The translations under genes and the position numbers were made by a program. From positions 124,001 through 188,000 of the forward strand of contig NZ_LBHV01000009.1 in NCBI RefSeq assembly GCF_001005825.1: 64,000 bases of DNA. Reading direction: 5' to 3'. Shown here one piece after another: positions 16,224 through 25,218 of the stretch; positions within the stretch are counted from its first letter, which is position 1; the number at the start of each line of letters is the position of its first letter. A model generated the notes under the pieces. That model did not search any database. It saw only the letters and a list, made by a program, of their open reading frames with translations, and was not told where the DNA came from. This stretch comes from Rhizobium sp. LC145. GTDB taxonomy: Bacteria > Pseudomonadota > Alphaproteobacteria > Rhizobiales > Rhizobiaceae.

Positions 16224-16240
16224 CACCTGATCCGTCTTAG
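16210..16240 (+). promoter_or_regulatory. Candidate FecI-type promoter before the TonB receptor
   Basis: GGTGAGGT (16210-16217) and ATCCGTCTTAG (16230-16240) match the boxes before fecR, with spacing different by one base. If transcription starts about 7 bases after this -10, the GTG at 16248 would be almost leaderless. A start at the ATG 16293 or 16336 is therefore more likely. Confidence 0.45.
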
Positions 16241-16292
16241 CGCATGTGTGGCGAAAGCCGCCAAGCGGGTAGTACGGACAGGAACGGGGATC

Positions 16293-18746
16293 ATGGTACG
16301 CGTCGCGTCAAAGGGACAGCACAAGAACACGAATATGCACCGGTTCGCCGCAGCCCTGTTTGCGAGCGCGGCGTTGCTGCCGTTTGCCGCACTTGCGCAA
16401 GACACGACACCCACCGTTTCCCGTGCCAGCCAGCCGGCAGCGGCCTCCTATTCCATCCCAGCTTCATCGTTGAGCGCCGCGCTGTCAGCCTTCGGCGACC
16501 GCACAAATCTTCAGGTTCTCTATCCGGCAGCGCTTGCGCGCGGCAAGCAATCGCCGGGCGTGAACGGCGTAATGAGCAGGGAGCAGGCATTGGAGCGGCT
16601 GCTTGCCGGAACAGGGCTTGCCTATCGTATTGCCAATCCTGGCACGGTCACCATCCATGCGCCTGCCGGAGACGTCGTCACGGGCAGCACCGGTGACGGC
16701 TCGACCATCCTTCCCACGATCGTCGTCCAGGGCGAGAGCGCGGTCGGGCCGGTCGATGGCTACGTGGCGCGTGTGAGTTCGGCGGGCACCAAGACGGATA
16801 CGCCGCTCATCGAGACGCCGCAGGCCATCTCTGTCATCACCGCCGACCAGATGTCCAATCAGGGTGCGAGCTCTATTGCCAGTTCGCTTTCCTATACGCC
16901 GGGCGTCGTCAGCCAATCGGGTGCCTTCAGTCGGGCGGTGGACGATTTCACTATCCGCGGCTTCAACATCGCGACCGGCAATTCCGGAAACCTGCGCGAT
17001 GGCTTGAAGTATCAGTCGAATGTCTATGACGGCGGGCAGGAGCCCTATGGGATCGAGCGCATCGACATCATGCGCGGCGCAGGCTCGATGCTCTATGGTC
17101 AGCTCACCCCCGGTGGCGTCGTCAATGCCATCTCAAAGCGGCCGACGGACACGCCGCTCCATGAGGTCAATGTCGAATACGGCAGCTATGATCGCAAACA
17201 GATATCCGCCGATTTCGGAGGCCCGGTTACCGATGACGGCGTTTTGACCTACCGTCTGACAGGACTGGTCCGCAATGCGGACAACTGGGTCGACGAGACG
17301 CCCGACAACAAGGTCTATATCGCTCCGGCTCTCACCTTCGCGCCGGACGACGCGACGTCGCTGACGCTGCTTTCGACCTATACGCATTTTCACACGCGGT
17401 TTGCGACGCCGCTGCTCTATCAGGATGTCAGCCGGGGCAACATTCCTCGCGACGCCTTCCTCGGCAATGATGATTTCGATCGCTACAACGGCGACATCTT
17501 CACCATCGGCTATCTCTTCGAGCACGAGCTCGATAACGGCATCAAGTTCAGAAACAACGCCCGCTATTTCAAATCCGATGTCCAATGGGACTACATGATG
17601 GGCAATATCGCGCCGCTCTCGCTGACGGGAGGCGACCTCTACAGGCTGGCGAGCAAGCGCTATGAGCGATCATACGGCGTCACGGCGGACACCTCAGTCG
17701 AATATTCCTTCGATGCGGCCGGTGCGGAGCATACGCTTCTGGCCGGGTTCGACTACTACCGGCGCAGCTACGACAACGACCGCTATCGTGGCGCCGGCTA
17801 CAGCATTCTAGACCTCGACACCGGCACTGTCCTGACCGATCCGGCGATTAATTACAGGGTCAATCGCGGCTCGGATAACCTCAGCAACCAGTACGGCATC
17901 TATCTGCAGGACCAGATCAAGTTCGATGATCATTGGGTGCTTCTGCTGGGTGCCCGCCAGGATTGGAGCAAGAGCCGCTCGAGGTCCTATCAGACCGGTG
18001 TCGTGACCGAGCAGAACGACGACGCTCTGACAGGCAGGGCCGGTCTCGTCTATCTTTTCGACAACGGCATTGCGCCTTATCTCAGCATTGCGCAATCGTT
18101 CGAGCCGCAAACTGGCCTCGACTATGCGACCGGCGAGGCATTGAAGCCAAACAAGGGGCTGCAATACGAAGCCGGCGTCCGTTACCAGCCCGATGGCAGC
18201 AATCTTCTCCTCAGTGCGGCGGTTTATGAGCTGACGCAGAAGAACCTGACGACAGCTGATTCCAGCGGGCTCACCTACCAGTATGGCGAGGTTCGATCCC
18301 GGGGTGTCGAACTGGAAGCGCGCGCGGAGTTCGGCAATCTTGGGTTGATCGCTTCCTATACCTATACGGATGCGAAAATTACCGAAAACGCCATGCCCGC
18401 TTATATCGGGGAGCAGATTTCGCTGGTGCCTAAAAATGCCTTCGCACTGTGGGCCGATTACAAGCTTGATGATCTCGGCCTTGAGGGCGTCACGGTCGGC
18501 GCGGGCATTCGTTATATCGGCGAGACGAACCTGATCGACAGCAGGAGCGATGTTCCCGGCTATGTTCTCGTCGATGCGATGGCGAGCTTCGATCTCGGCG
18601 CGATGAACAAGGATCTGGAGGGCGCGACGCTGAAACTGAACGCGCGCAATCTTTTCGACAAGGAGTTCTACACCTGCGTCTATTCGGACGGCTGCCGTTA
18701 TGGCGAGCCGCTGACGGTCACGGCGACGCTTTCCTACAAATGGTAG
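16293..18746 (+). CDS. TonB-dependent siderophore receptor with N-terminal signalling domain
   Basis: This outer-membrane receptor is about 817 residues from the ATG at 16293 (an in-frame GTG at 16248 and ATG at 16336 are alternatives). A signal peptide (FAAALFASAALLPFAALAQ) is followed by an STN signalling domain (SIPASSLSAALSAFGDRTNL ... LLAGTGLAYRIANPGTVTI). Then come a plug (DTPLIETPQAISVITADQM ... GIERIDIMRGAGSMLYGQ) and a 22-strand barrel ending in an aromatic residue (LSYKW). The STN domain is the contact for FecR. It resembles the FhuE/FoxA/FpvA hydroxamate-type receptors, but the ligand is not certain. A cysteine pair near the end (CVYSDGC) may form a loop disulfide, as in FhuA relatives. 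Confidence 0.92.
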   Translation: MVRVASKGQHKNTNMHRFAAALFASAALLPFAALAQDTTPTVSRASQPAAASYSIPASSLSAALSAFGDRTNLQVLYPAALARGKQSPGVNGVMSREQALERLLAGTGLAYRIANPGTVTIHAPAGDVVTGSTGDGSTILPTIVVQGESAVGPVDGYVARVSSAGTKTDTPLIETPQAISVITADQMSNQGASSIASSLSYTPGVVSQSGAFSRAVDDFTIRGFNIATGNSGNLRDGLKYQSNVYDGGQEPYGIERIDIMRGAGSMLYGQLTPGGVVNAISKRPTDTPLHEVNVEYGSYDRKQISADFGGPVTDDGVLTYRLTGLVRNADNWVDETPDNKVYIAPALTFAPDDATSLTLLSTYTHFHTRFATPLLYQDVSRGNIPRDAFLGNDDFDRYNGDIFTIGYLFEHELDNGIKFRNNARYFKSDVQWDYMMGNIAPLSLTGGDLYRLASKRYERSYGVTADTSVEYSFDAAGAEHTLLAGFDYYRRSYDNDRYRGAGYSILDLDTGTVLTDPAINYRVNRGSDNLSNQYGIYLQDQIKFDDHWVLLLGARQDWSKSRSRSYQTGVVTEQNDDALTGRAGLVYLFDNGIAPYLSIAQSFEPQTGLDYATGEALKPNKGLQYEAGVRYQPDGSNLLLSAAVYELTQKNLTTADSSGLTYQYGEVRSRGVELEARAEFGNLGLIASYTYTDAKITENAMPAYIGEQISLVPKNAFALWADYKLDDLGLEGVTVGAGIRYIGETNLIDSRSDVPGYVLVDAMASFDLGAMNKDLEGATLKLNARNLFDKEFYTCVYSDGCRYGEPLTVTATLSYKW

Positions 18747-19636
18747 GGCCAGCCGTTGCCAGGAGGGACTTGCTGAAGGGAGCGCTCGCCGCCTGCTTTT
18801 TCGCTTTCGCGCGGGACGGCAAGGCGGAAGGGGTGCCTCGCCGTATCGTCTCCATGGAACTTCTGGTGACGGAATTGCTCCTGACCCTCGGTATTGCGCC
18901 TCTGGCCGTCGCCAATGTGCCGCTTTATCGAAGGCTGGTCGCCGAGCCGGTGCTTGGCGACGAAGCAGTCGATCTCGGCCCGCTGCAGGAGCCGAACATG
19001 GAATATCTGCAGCTCTTGAAGCCGGACCTGATCGTCATGGCGGAGTGGCAGGCAAGCGGGCTAGAAAATCTTCGCGCCATCGCGCCCACGCTGTCGCTCA
19101 ATTCCTTTCCTGCAAGAACGCCTGCGGTCCAGCATGCGCAGGAGCTCCTGCGCCAACTCGGGGCGGTCGTCGGCCGGGAGCGTCAGGCCGGAGATTGGGT
19201 GGGGCGATGCGAAGTGGCGATCGAGGAAGCGCGGGCAAAGCTGCAATCGAAATCGCTGCCGCCGCTCTATCTCTGCCGCTTCAACCAGGACGGCCGTCAC
19301 GCGGCGATTTTCGGGGGAAACGGCCTGGTTGGCGATGTTCTAAGGAGCCTTGGCCTCACCAATGCCTGGCAGGGGCGGGTCAATGCGTCCGGCGTCGCGT
19401 CCATCAGCGTGGAACAGCTTGCCGGCAACCCGCACGCGCGCATCGTGCATTTCGATCGCGGCCGCGAAACGGATCTGGCGATCGCGAGACTTGCCGAAAG
19501 TCCGCTTTGGCAAGCGCTGCCCGCCGTGCGGCAAAACCGCGTCACCCGCATGCCGGTGGTCTATCCGAGCGGAGGCGTGGTAAGCGCCATGCGGCTTGCC
19601 GGCCAGCTCGCAGCGCTTTTGCCGGCCGAGGGTTGA
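18740..19636 (+). CDS. Ferri-siderophore periplasmic binding protein (FhuD-like)
   Basis: This 298-residue protein overlaps the receptor stop by 7 bases. The N-terminus ARRDLLKGALAACFFAFA has a twin-arginine-like signal. The two-lobed helical-backbone fold of FhuD/FecB proteins is indicated by PRRIVSMELLVTELLLTLGI, LLKPDLIVMAEWQASGLENL and AIFGGNGLVGDVLRSLGLTN. It hands iron-siderophore to the fused permease encoded next. An ATG at 18740 overlapping the receptor end suggests translational coupling. Confidence 0.88.
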   Translation: MVGPAVARRDLLKGALAACFFAFARDGKAEGVPRRIVSMELLVTELLLTLGIAPLAVANVPLYRRLVAEPVLGDEAVDLGPLQEPNMEYLQLLKPDLIVMAEWQASGLENLRAIAPTLSLNSFPARTPAVQHAQELLRQLGAVVGRERQAGDWVGRCEVAIEEARAKLQSKSLPPLYLCRFNQDGRHAAIFGGNGLVGDVLRSLGLTNAWQGRVNASGVASISVEQLAGNPHARIVHFDRGRETDLAIARLAESPLWQALPAVRQNRVTRMPVVYPSGGVVSAMRLAGQLAALLPAEG

Positions 19637-19638
19637 TC

Positions 19639-21627
19639 ATGGCTATCGCCAGTTCATTACCCACAACACGGAACCACGGGCTTGCCCCGCTGCTGGTCGT
19701 CTTGCTGCTCAGCGCGGCCTTCGGTCTCCTCCTGCTCAATATCGGCGCGAGACTGCCTGACTGGCGTCAGTTGTTCACGGCATCCGATGCAGATCTCGCC
19801 ACGATTGCCGTTCGATACGGATTGCTTCCGCGGTTCGCCTTGAGCCTCATCGCGGGGGCGGCGCTCGGCCTTTCGGGCGTTCTATTCCAGCAGATGCTGC
19901 GCAACCCGCTGGCCGAACCGGGAACCTTAGCCGTATTTGCCGGCGCGAAATTTTCGCTCGTCGCGGCTGTTCTGTGGGTACCCGGTCTTCTCGCTCATGG
20001 GCAGGAGCCGATGATCATCCTCGGCGGCATGCTGGCGTTGGGCGTGGTCGCGTTGCTGGCGGCGCGTGCCGGTTTCGCGCCGCTGACGGTCATTCTGGTG
20101 GGACTTGTCCTGTCGCTCTGCCTGGAAGCATTGAGCAGCATGTTCTTCCTGACCCACTTCGAGGAATTGAGTGACCTGCTGGTCTGGCAGACCGGCTCGC
20201 TGGTACAGGATAACTGGAATCAGGTACGGAGACTTTCCCTCGTCCTGGCCGCCGGTGGCCTTGTGGCGTTCTTCCTCAGAAAGCCGATGGGCCTTTTCGA
20301 CCTCGACGAGGCGAGCGCGCGCAGCGCGGGCGCTTCGGTTCCGATGATACGGCTGGCCTCTTTCGCCACCGCGACCCTGTTGAGCGCGCTCGTCGCCGCC
20401 TATGCAGGGATCATCGGTTTCATTGGGCTTGCAGGGCCTGCCATCGCGCGCCTTTCCGGCGCCAGGCGTCTCTCCGATCGCTTGATCCATGGTCCGCTGA
20501 TCGCCGCCGGCATACTGGCATTTGTCGACCAGGGGGTTCTTTTTCTCGCCGGCGGCATGGATGTGCCGGCAGGAGCCGTGACCGCACTTCTCGGAACGCC
20601 GCTTCTGATATGGCTCATCTGTCGGATGCGGACCGAGACGCAACAGCCGCCGCGTGACGGCCGGTCCGTTGAATATCCCCGCGGCAGGGCTTCTTTCTGG
20701 TTTCTGATTGCCGCCCTGTCTCTGGTCGTCACGCTTCTGTTGGCCCTGTTTGTCGGTCGGCTGCCGGAGGGATGGTTCATCGCTGGTGGCAGTGAAATAG
20801 GCGAGCTGCTGCCTTGGCGCCTGCCGCGCGTCCTGGCGGCGGCCGGCGGCGGCATCATGCTCGCCATCGCGGGGACCGCCCTCCAGCGGTTGACGGGAAA
20901 TGGGCTTGCAAGCCCGGAACTGCTCGGCATTTCCTCCGGCGCGGCGCTGATCCTGATGGTCGCCGTTTTCCTCCTCCCGCCCTTACCCCGCGAGACCATG
21001 ATGCTGATATCGGCGGGCGGTGCTTTCGCGGTGCTCGTATTCACCCTGTGGCTCGGCAGTCGCTCGATGTTCAGCCCTGAGCGCATGCTGCTCGTCGGGG
21101 TCGCCATCGGAGCGCTCTCCGGTTCGCTGGGATCGCTGCTGACCCTGCTTGGAGATATCCGGGTGCTGCGGTTGCTTGGCTGGCTTGCAGGTTCGACCTA
21201 TTCGGTCACGCAGAAAGATGCGTGGATCGTCGTCGCGCTCGCGGGCCTGTCGCTCGCGGTCGTTCCGCTGTTCGGGCGCTGGTTGCGGGTCTTGCCGCTC
21301 GGGGAGGGGGTCACTGCGGCCATCGGCGTGCCGCTTGCGGCAAGCAGATTGCTGCTGCTGGTCTTCACCGCTATTTTGACCGGTGCGGCGACGCTGATCA
21401 TGGGGCCGCTGAGCTTTGCGGGACTTGCCGCCCCGCACCTTGCCCGCATTTCCGGGCTTAGAACTCCACTGGCGCAAGTCTATGGCGCGGCGATCATCGG
21501 CGCGATCATCATGGTGCTGGCGGACTGGATCGGACGAAACATAGCCTTTCCCTGGCAGGTTCCGGCCGGAATTGTCGCAACGCTTCTCGGCGGCCTTTAC
21601 TTCATCCTGCTGGCGATGAAGCGATGA
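19639..21627 (+). CDS. fhuB: Fused FhuB-type ferri-siderophore ABC permease
   Basis: The 662-residue membrane protein carries two FecCD-type halves in one chain, each with about ten helices, as in FhuB. Half one includes GAALGLSGVLFQQMLRNPLA and half two GTALQRLTGNGLASPELLGI, the repeated coupling motif. The frame is open upstream to 19045, but that part only overlaps the binding-protein gene in another frame, so the ATG at 19639, two bases after its stop, is used. No ATPase gene (fhuC) occurs in this cluster, so the energy subunit must be supplied from elsewhere. Confidence 0.92.
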   Translation: MAIASSLPTTRNHGLAPLLVVLLLSAAFGLLLLNIGARLPDWRQLFTASDADLATIAVRYGLLPRFALSLIAGAALGLSGVLFQQMLRNPLAEPGTLAVFAGAKFSLVAAVLWVPGLLAHGQEPMIILGGMLALGVVALLAARAGFAPLTVILVGLVLSLCLEALSSMFFLTHFEELSDLLVWQTGSLVQDNWNQVRRLSLVLAAGGLVAFFLRKPMGLFDLDEASARSAGASVPMIRLASFATATLLSALVAAYAGIIGFIGLAGPAIARLSGARRLSDRLIHGPLIAAGILAFVDQGVLFLAGGMDVPAGAVTALLGTPLLIWLICRMRTETQQPPRDGRSVEYPRGRASFWFLIAALSLVVTLLLALFVGRLPEGWFIAGGSEIGELLPWRLPRVLAAAGGGIMLAIAGTALQRLTGNGLASPELLGISSGAALILMVAVFLLPPLPRETMMLISAGGAFAVLVFTLWLGSRSMFSPERMLLVGVAIGALSGSLGSLLTLLGDIRVLRLLGWLAGSTYSVTQKDAWIVVALAGLSLAVVPLFGRWLRVLPLGEGVTAAIGVPLAASRLLLLVFTAILTGAATLIMGPLSFAGLAAPHLARISGLRTPLAQVYGAAIIGAIIMVLADWIGRNIAFPWQVPAGIVATLLGGLYFILLAMKR

Positions 21628-22364
21628 TACCCTCGCTTGTTCCGCGCTTTTCCGGCGACCTCGAAGCCCTGGGCAGCCATCTTGTCCTTACGGCCGACGA
21701 GCGCCCGCATCTGGCCTGCAGCGCACTCCTGGAACAGGATAGGCTCAGGCTGCTGCTGAGCCGCTTTGGTGAAAACTATGCCGACGCGGAGCCTCGCGCC
21801 GTCGCCTCCCAATGGTCGAAATGGTATCTGTCGCGACTGATCACGCCGGTCCTCGCCGCCAATATGGTTCTCGATCGCAAGCTGCCGATCGGTCTTCAGG
21901 AGACCGGCATCATCCTGTCGCCGGACGGTAGGGCAGAGGCGTTTCGACTGCGCGATGAAGGGCAGGCATTCACGCCTTCCGATTTCATGGAACGTTTTGA
22001 GGACCTGCTCGACGGGCATCTCTCCTTGATCATTCCGGCGATTTCGACGGCAAGCGGCCTGTCGCAGAAGGTGCTTTGGAGCAATGCCGGCAACATCATC
22101 GAAAATGTCGTTGCCTCCTGCGCGAGAAAGCTCGGAGAGGAACATGCGGGTGTGGTTCATGGCAGACAGCTTTTGGCGAGCCGGCTCTGGCATGACAGGC
22201 AGCCGAACAGGGTCTTCGAACCCGTCAGGTACCTGGCTTCAGGCGAGGAAACCCTGCGCAAGCGGCGCGTCTGCTGCATCCGCTATCTGATCCCAAGCCT
22301 CTCACTCTGCAAGACCTGTCCACTGGACGAGCAGCCGGGGAAGCGCGCCCGGCTGCCGCGATGA
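21624..22364 (+). CDS. fhuF: FhuF-type siderophore-iron reductase
   Basis: This 246-residue cytoplasmic protein ends with the FhuF [2Fe-2S] cysteine pattern CC-x10-C-x2-C at C217, C218, C229 and C232, the same spacing as in E. coli FhuF. FhuF proteins reduce Fe(III) hydroxamate siderophores after uptake to release iron. The ATG overlaps the permease stop by 4 bases. This hydroxamate-specific enzyme is the best hint that the whole cluster takes up a hydroxamate. The gene ends 10 bases from the convergent quiC end. Confidence 0.9.
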   Translation: MIPSLVPRFSGDLEALGSHLVLTADERPHLACSALLEQDRLRLLLSRFGENYADAEPRAVASQWSKWYLSRLITPVLAANMVLDRKLPIGLQETGIILSPDGRAEAFRLRDEGQAFTPSDFMERFEDLLDGHLSLIIPAISTASGLSQKVLWSNAGNIIENVVASCARKLGEEHAGVVHGRQLLASRLWHDRQPNRVFEPVRYLASGEETLRKRRVCCIRYLIPSLSLCKTCPLDEQPGKRARLPR

Positions 22365-22374
22365 TCGATCCTTT

Positions 22375-24267
22375 TCAGACTTTCGGGAGGCCCTCGGGGC
22401 CGAGCGCCTTTTTCAGCGCGGCGATGCGGAAGATTGCGTTCGGGGCACCATAGCCGCGATAGCCGCGGCGCTCCACGATCTCGAAGAAAAAGCCGTCGCC
22501 GAGAGTGCCGCTGTAGAGCTGGAAGTATTCGCCGCTCTCATCCTGATCGTAGAGGATGTTTTCCGCCCTGAGGCGTTCGGTGAGTTCCGCTTCCAGACCG
22601 AACCGCGCCTCCACATCCCCATAGTAATTGGGCGATATGGGAAGCGGCCGGAACCCGTTCTTCCTGAGTGCTTCGGCAGTGGCGAAGATGTCGCCGGTAT
22701 GGAAGGCGAGATGCTGGATGCCCGAGCCGAATTTCTCCGCGATGAAGCGGCCGGCGAGCGTCCGGCGGTTTTCCGCGCCGTTGAGGGTGATGCGAAGCGC
22801 GCCGCTCGCACTCTCCACCACCTGGCTGCGCACGACGCCGGCGGGATCGATGATATCGACCATCGGCGTCTTATGGGCTTCGAAGATCGACGTGTAGAAG
22901 AGCTGCCAGCTCAGCATCTCGTCGTAGGAAACCGTCTGAGCGACATGATCTACGCGCAGGAGCCCGGCATCAGTGACCTTCCTGTCATCATCCTCGACGG
23001 GTGCAAAGTCGATCTCCCAGATGCGGCCGAGATCGGTCTTGTCGTCCAGGAGGTAGACCAGCCCGCCGCCGACGCCGCGGATCGCCGGTATCTCCACCTC
23101 TCCGATCTGCACGGGCTGGCTGAAGGGCTCGGCGTCCAGCGCCAGCGCCCTTTGAAGTGCCGCCTTTGCATCCGCAACTTTCAGCGCCATCGCATAGGCC
23201 GAGGTACCGTGCACCGCGTAGGCCGCGTTGGCAAAACCGGCTTCCTCCGTATTGACCAGAAGCCGGATGTCGCCCTGGGCGAACACGCTCACCTTCTTGC
23301 TGCGGTGAGCCGCCGTCTTACGGAAGCCAAGCGTTTTCAGTATCGCGGTAAGATCGGCGGCATCCTTCTCGTCGGTGGAGAACTCGACGAAACCGACGCC
23401 TTCGACGGTGGCTCGCTCGGGCATGGCCGCGACCGAGAGGCTTTGCGCATTCGGGCTGCGGCGCACCTGGTCGCCGAGATAGATCAGCGAGCGATGCCCG
23501 TCGGCGGCGATCGACCGGGTCGATCCGCCGCGAAATTGGTCGTTGAAGATTTCCAGCGAGAAATAGCCGTCATAGCCGGTCTCGGCGACCGCCGTGGTGA
23601 ATTCCGTCACCGGCAGATCGCCTTCCCCTGGCATGTTTCGGAAATGCCGGCTCCAGTAGAGAAGGTCCATGTCGATCAGCGGCGCATCGGCAAGCTGGAC
23701 GATGAAGATCTTGTCCTTCGGGATGGAGCGGATCGAGTTGATGTCGATCTTGCGCGACAGCGTATGGAAGCTGTCGAGGATCAGGCCGATATTGGGATGA
23801 TCGGCTCGCCGGACGATTTCCCAGGCGTCGCGATGATCGTTGATGTGCCGCCCCCAGGCCAGCGCCTCATAGCCCACCTTCAGTCCGCGCCTGGCGGCCC
23901 GCTCGCCGAGCTCGTGGAAATCCGCCGCTGCCCTGTCGATGCCGCCTTGCGAAACGGGAGAGACGTTGGAGCAGACGAGCAGCAGGTCGGTACCGAGTTC
24001 CTGCATGACGTCGAACTTGCGCTCGGCCCTGTCGAAAGTGCGCAAGCGGTGCGAAGGCGGCATTCCCTCGAAATCACGAAACGGCTGGAACAGGGTGATT
24101 TCCAGCCCCTTGTCGCGCACCATTGCCCCCACATCCGCCGGACTGCCGTCGAAGGCCAGGAAATCGTTTTCGAAGATCTCCACCCCGTCGAAGCCGGCCT
24201 TGGCGATCGCGTCGAGTTTTTCCGGCAATTCGCCGCTGATCGATACCGTGGCTATGGAGGTTTTCAT
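22375..24267 (-). CDS. quiC: Bifunctional-architecture 3-dehydroshikimate dehydratase (QuiC type)
   Basis: This 630-residue protein has an N-terminal xylose-isomerase-like TIM barrel (1-280) fused to a C-terminal 4-hydroxyphenylpyruvate-dioxygenase-like VOC domain (290-620), the layout of Pseudomonas QuiC1. The metal ligands of the dehydratase barrel, E134, D165, Q191 and E239, are present with H168. It should convert 3-dehydroshikimate to protocatechuate in quinate/shikimate catabolism. The role of the HPPD-like domain is uncertain; HIAF-type HxD metal motifs are partly visible (VGFVEFST, IQHLAFHTGDI, YFQLYSGTL). It is the last gene of the TRAP-aroE-quiC operon. Confidence 0.9.
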   Translation of the reverse strand: MKTSIATVSISGELPEKLDAIAKAGFDGVEIFENDFLAFDGSPADVGAMVRDKGLEITLFQPFRDFEGMPPSHRLRTFDRAERKFDVMQELGTDLLLVCSNVSPVSQGGIDRAAADFHELGERAARRGLKVGYEALAWGRHINDHRDAWEIVRRADHPNIGLILDSFHTLSRKIDINSIRSIPKDKIFIVQLADAPLIDMDLLYWSRHFRNMPGEGDLPVTEFTTAVAETGYDGYFSLEIFNDQFRGGSTRSIAADGHRSLIYLGDQVRRSPNAQSLSVAAMPERATVEGVGFVEFSTDEKDAADLTAILKTLGFRKTAAHRSKKVSVFAQGDIRLLVNTEEAGFANAAYAVHGTSAYAMALKVADAKAALQRALALDAEPFSQPVQIGEVEIPAIRGVGGGLVYLLDDKTDLGRIWEIDFAPVEDDDRKVTDAGLLRVDHVAQTVSYDEMLSWQLFYTSIFEAHKTPMVDIIDPAGVVRSQVVESASGALRITLNGAENRRTLAGRFIAEKFGSGIQHLAFHTGDIFATAEALRKNGFRPLPISPNYYGDVEARFGLEAELTERLRAENILYDQDESGEYFQLYSGTLGDGFFFEIVERRGYRGYGAPNAIFRIAALKKALGPEGLPKV

Positions 24268-24295
24268 GGCTTGATCCCCGTTTCGGTGGCTGCCT

Positions 24296-25156
24296 TCACT
24301 CTGTCATGGTCTGGAAGTGGCGCATCATCCGCTCTGCGTCCGGCTCGCGTCCGGTAAAGAGCCGGAAGGCGCCGACCGCCTGGAAGACCGCCATGCCGCC
24401 TCCATCGAGCGTGCGGCAACCCTTCTGCCTCGCGATACGCAGGAGCTCGGTCTCCAGCGGGAAATAGACGATTTCGGCAACCCAGTGCCTTGGTTGAAGA
24501 TGTTCGGCCGGTAGCGGCAGGCCGGGATATTTCGCCATGCCCGTGGGTGTGGCGTGGATGATGCCGGCGGCCTCGTCCATCGCCGCGGCGATATCGCTCG
24601 AGGCCTCAACGGTCGCCTCCGGAAAAAGACCGGACATGCTTTCTGACAGCTGCTCGGCACGCTCCAGTTCACGGTCCACGACCGTTAGATGTTTCATGCC
24701 GAGCGTGAGGATCGCGTATGCGGTCGCCACGCCGGCGCCGCCTGCGCCAAGTTGGACCGCGGAAGAGAGATCGGCATCCGGCAAGCCCCGGCGGAAGCTT
24801 TCGGCAAACCCCCACCAGTCCGTATTGTGGCCATGGCGTCGACCGTCCTTCAGCACCACGGTGTTGACCGCACCAAGTGCGCGCGCCTCGTCTGAAAGTT
24901 CGTCGAGATGGGCAATGACGAGCTGCTTGCATGGATGGGTGATGTTGACGCCGGCAAATCCCTCTGCTTCCGCCTGCTCCAGGAGTTCCGGCAGGCTGTC
25001 GGCCATCAGGCCGAGCTGAGCAAGGTCGATGAGCTGGTAATCATAGGCAAGGCCTTGCGCGGCTCCCTCGCGCATGTGCATTGCCGGTGTCAGCGAGGCC
25101 TGGATGCCCGAGCCGATCAACCCGGCTTTAAGTGTTTTCAGGAGTGTCTCGGCCAT
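24296..25156 (-). CDS. aroE: Quinate/shikimate dehydrogenase (AroE family, catabolic type)
   Basis: This 286-residue protein begins at the ATG 25156; the frame open to 25213 has no family match. It has the substrate-binding SLTPAMH region, catalytic lysine in NITHPCKQ, NTDWWGF aspartate, Rossmann loop GAGGAGVATAYA and HATPTGM. The GSGIQASLTPAMH variant is closer to the quinate/shikimate dehydrogenases of degradation clusters than to the SRSP form of biosynthetic AroE. Genomic context with QuiC and a TRAP transporter supports oxidation of shikimate or quinate to the 3-dehydro compounds. Confidence 0.88.
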   Translation of the reverse strand: MAETLLKTLKAGLIGSGIQASLTPAMHMREGAAQGLAYDYQLIDLAQLGLMADSLPELLEQAEAEGFAGVNITHPCKQLVIAHLDELSDEARALGAVNTVVLKDGRRHGHNTDWWGFAESFRRGLPDADLSSAVQLGAGGAGVATAYAILTLGMKHLTVVDRELERAEQLSESMSGLFPEATVEASSDIAAAMDEAAGIIHATPTGMAKYPGLPLPAEHLQPRHWVAEIVYFPLETELLRIARQKGCRTLDGGGMAVFQAVGAFRLFTGREPDAERMMRHFQTMTE

Positions 25157-25218
25157 TGCGCTTATCGTCCTCGCGGTATTGGAGGGCCGACCCGCCGCAG
25201 GACGGGCCGGCATCGTCG

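Noticed and set aside
19045..19638. 198-residue upstream extension of the FhuB frame
   Set aside because: It lies inside the FhuD-like gene in another frame; the ATG at 19639 directly after that gene's stop is the natural start.
22699..24357. A 552-residue plus-strand frame opposite quiC
   Set aside because: quiC has complete family motifs; the opposite frame has none.
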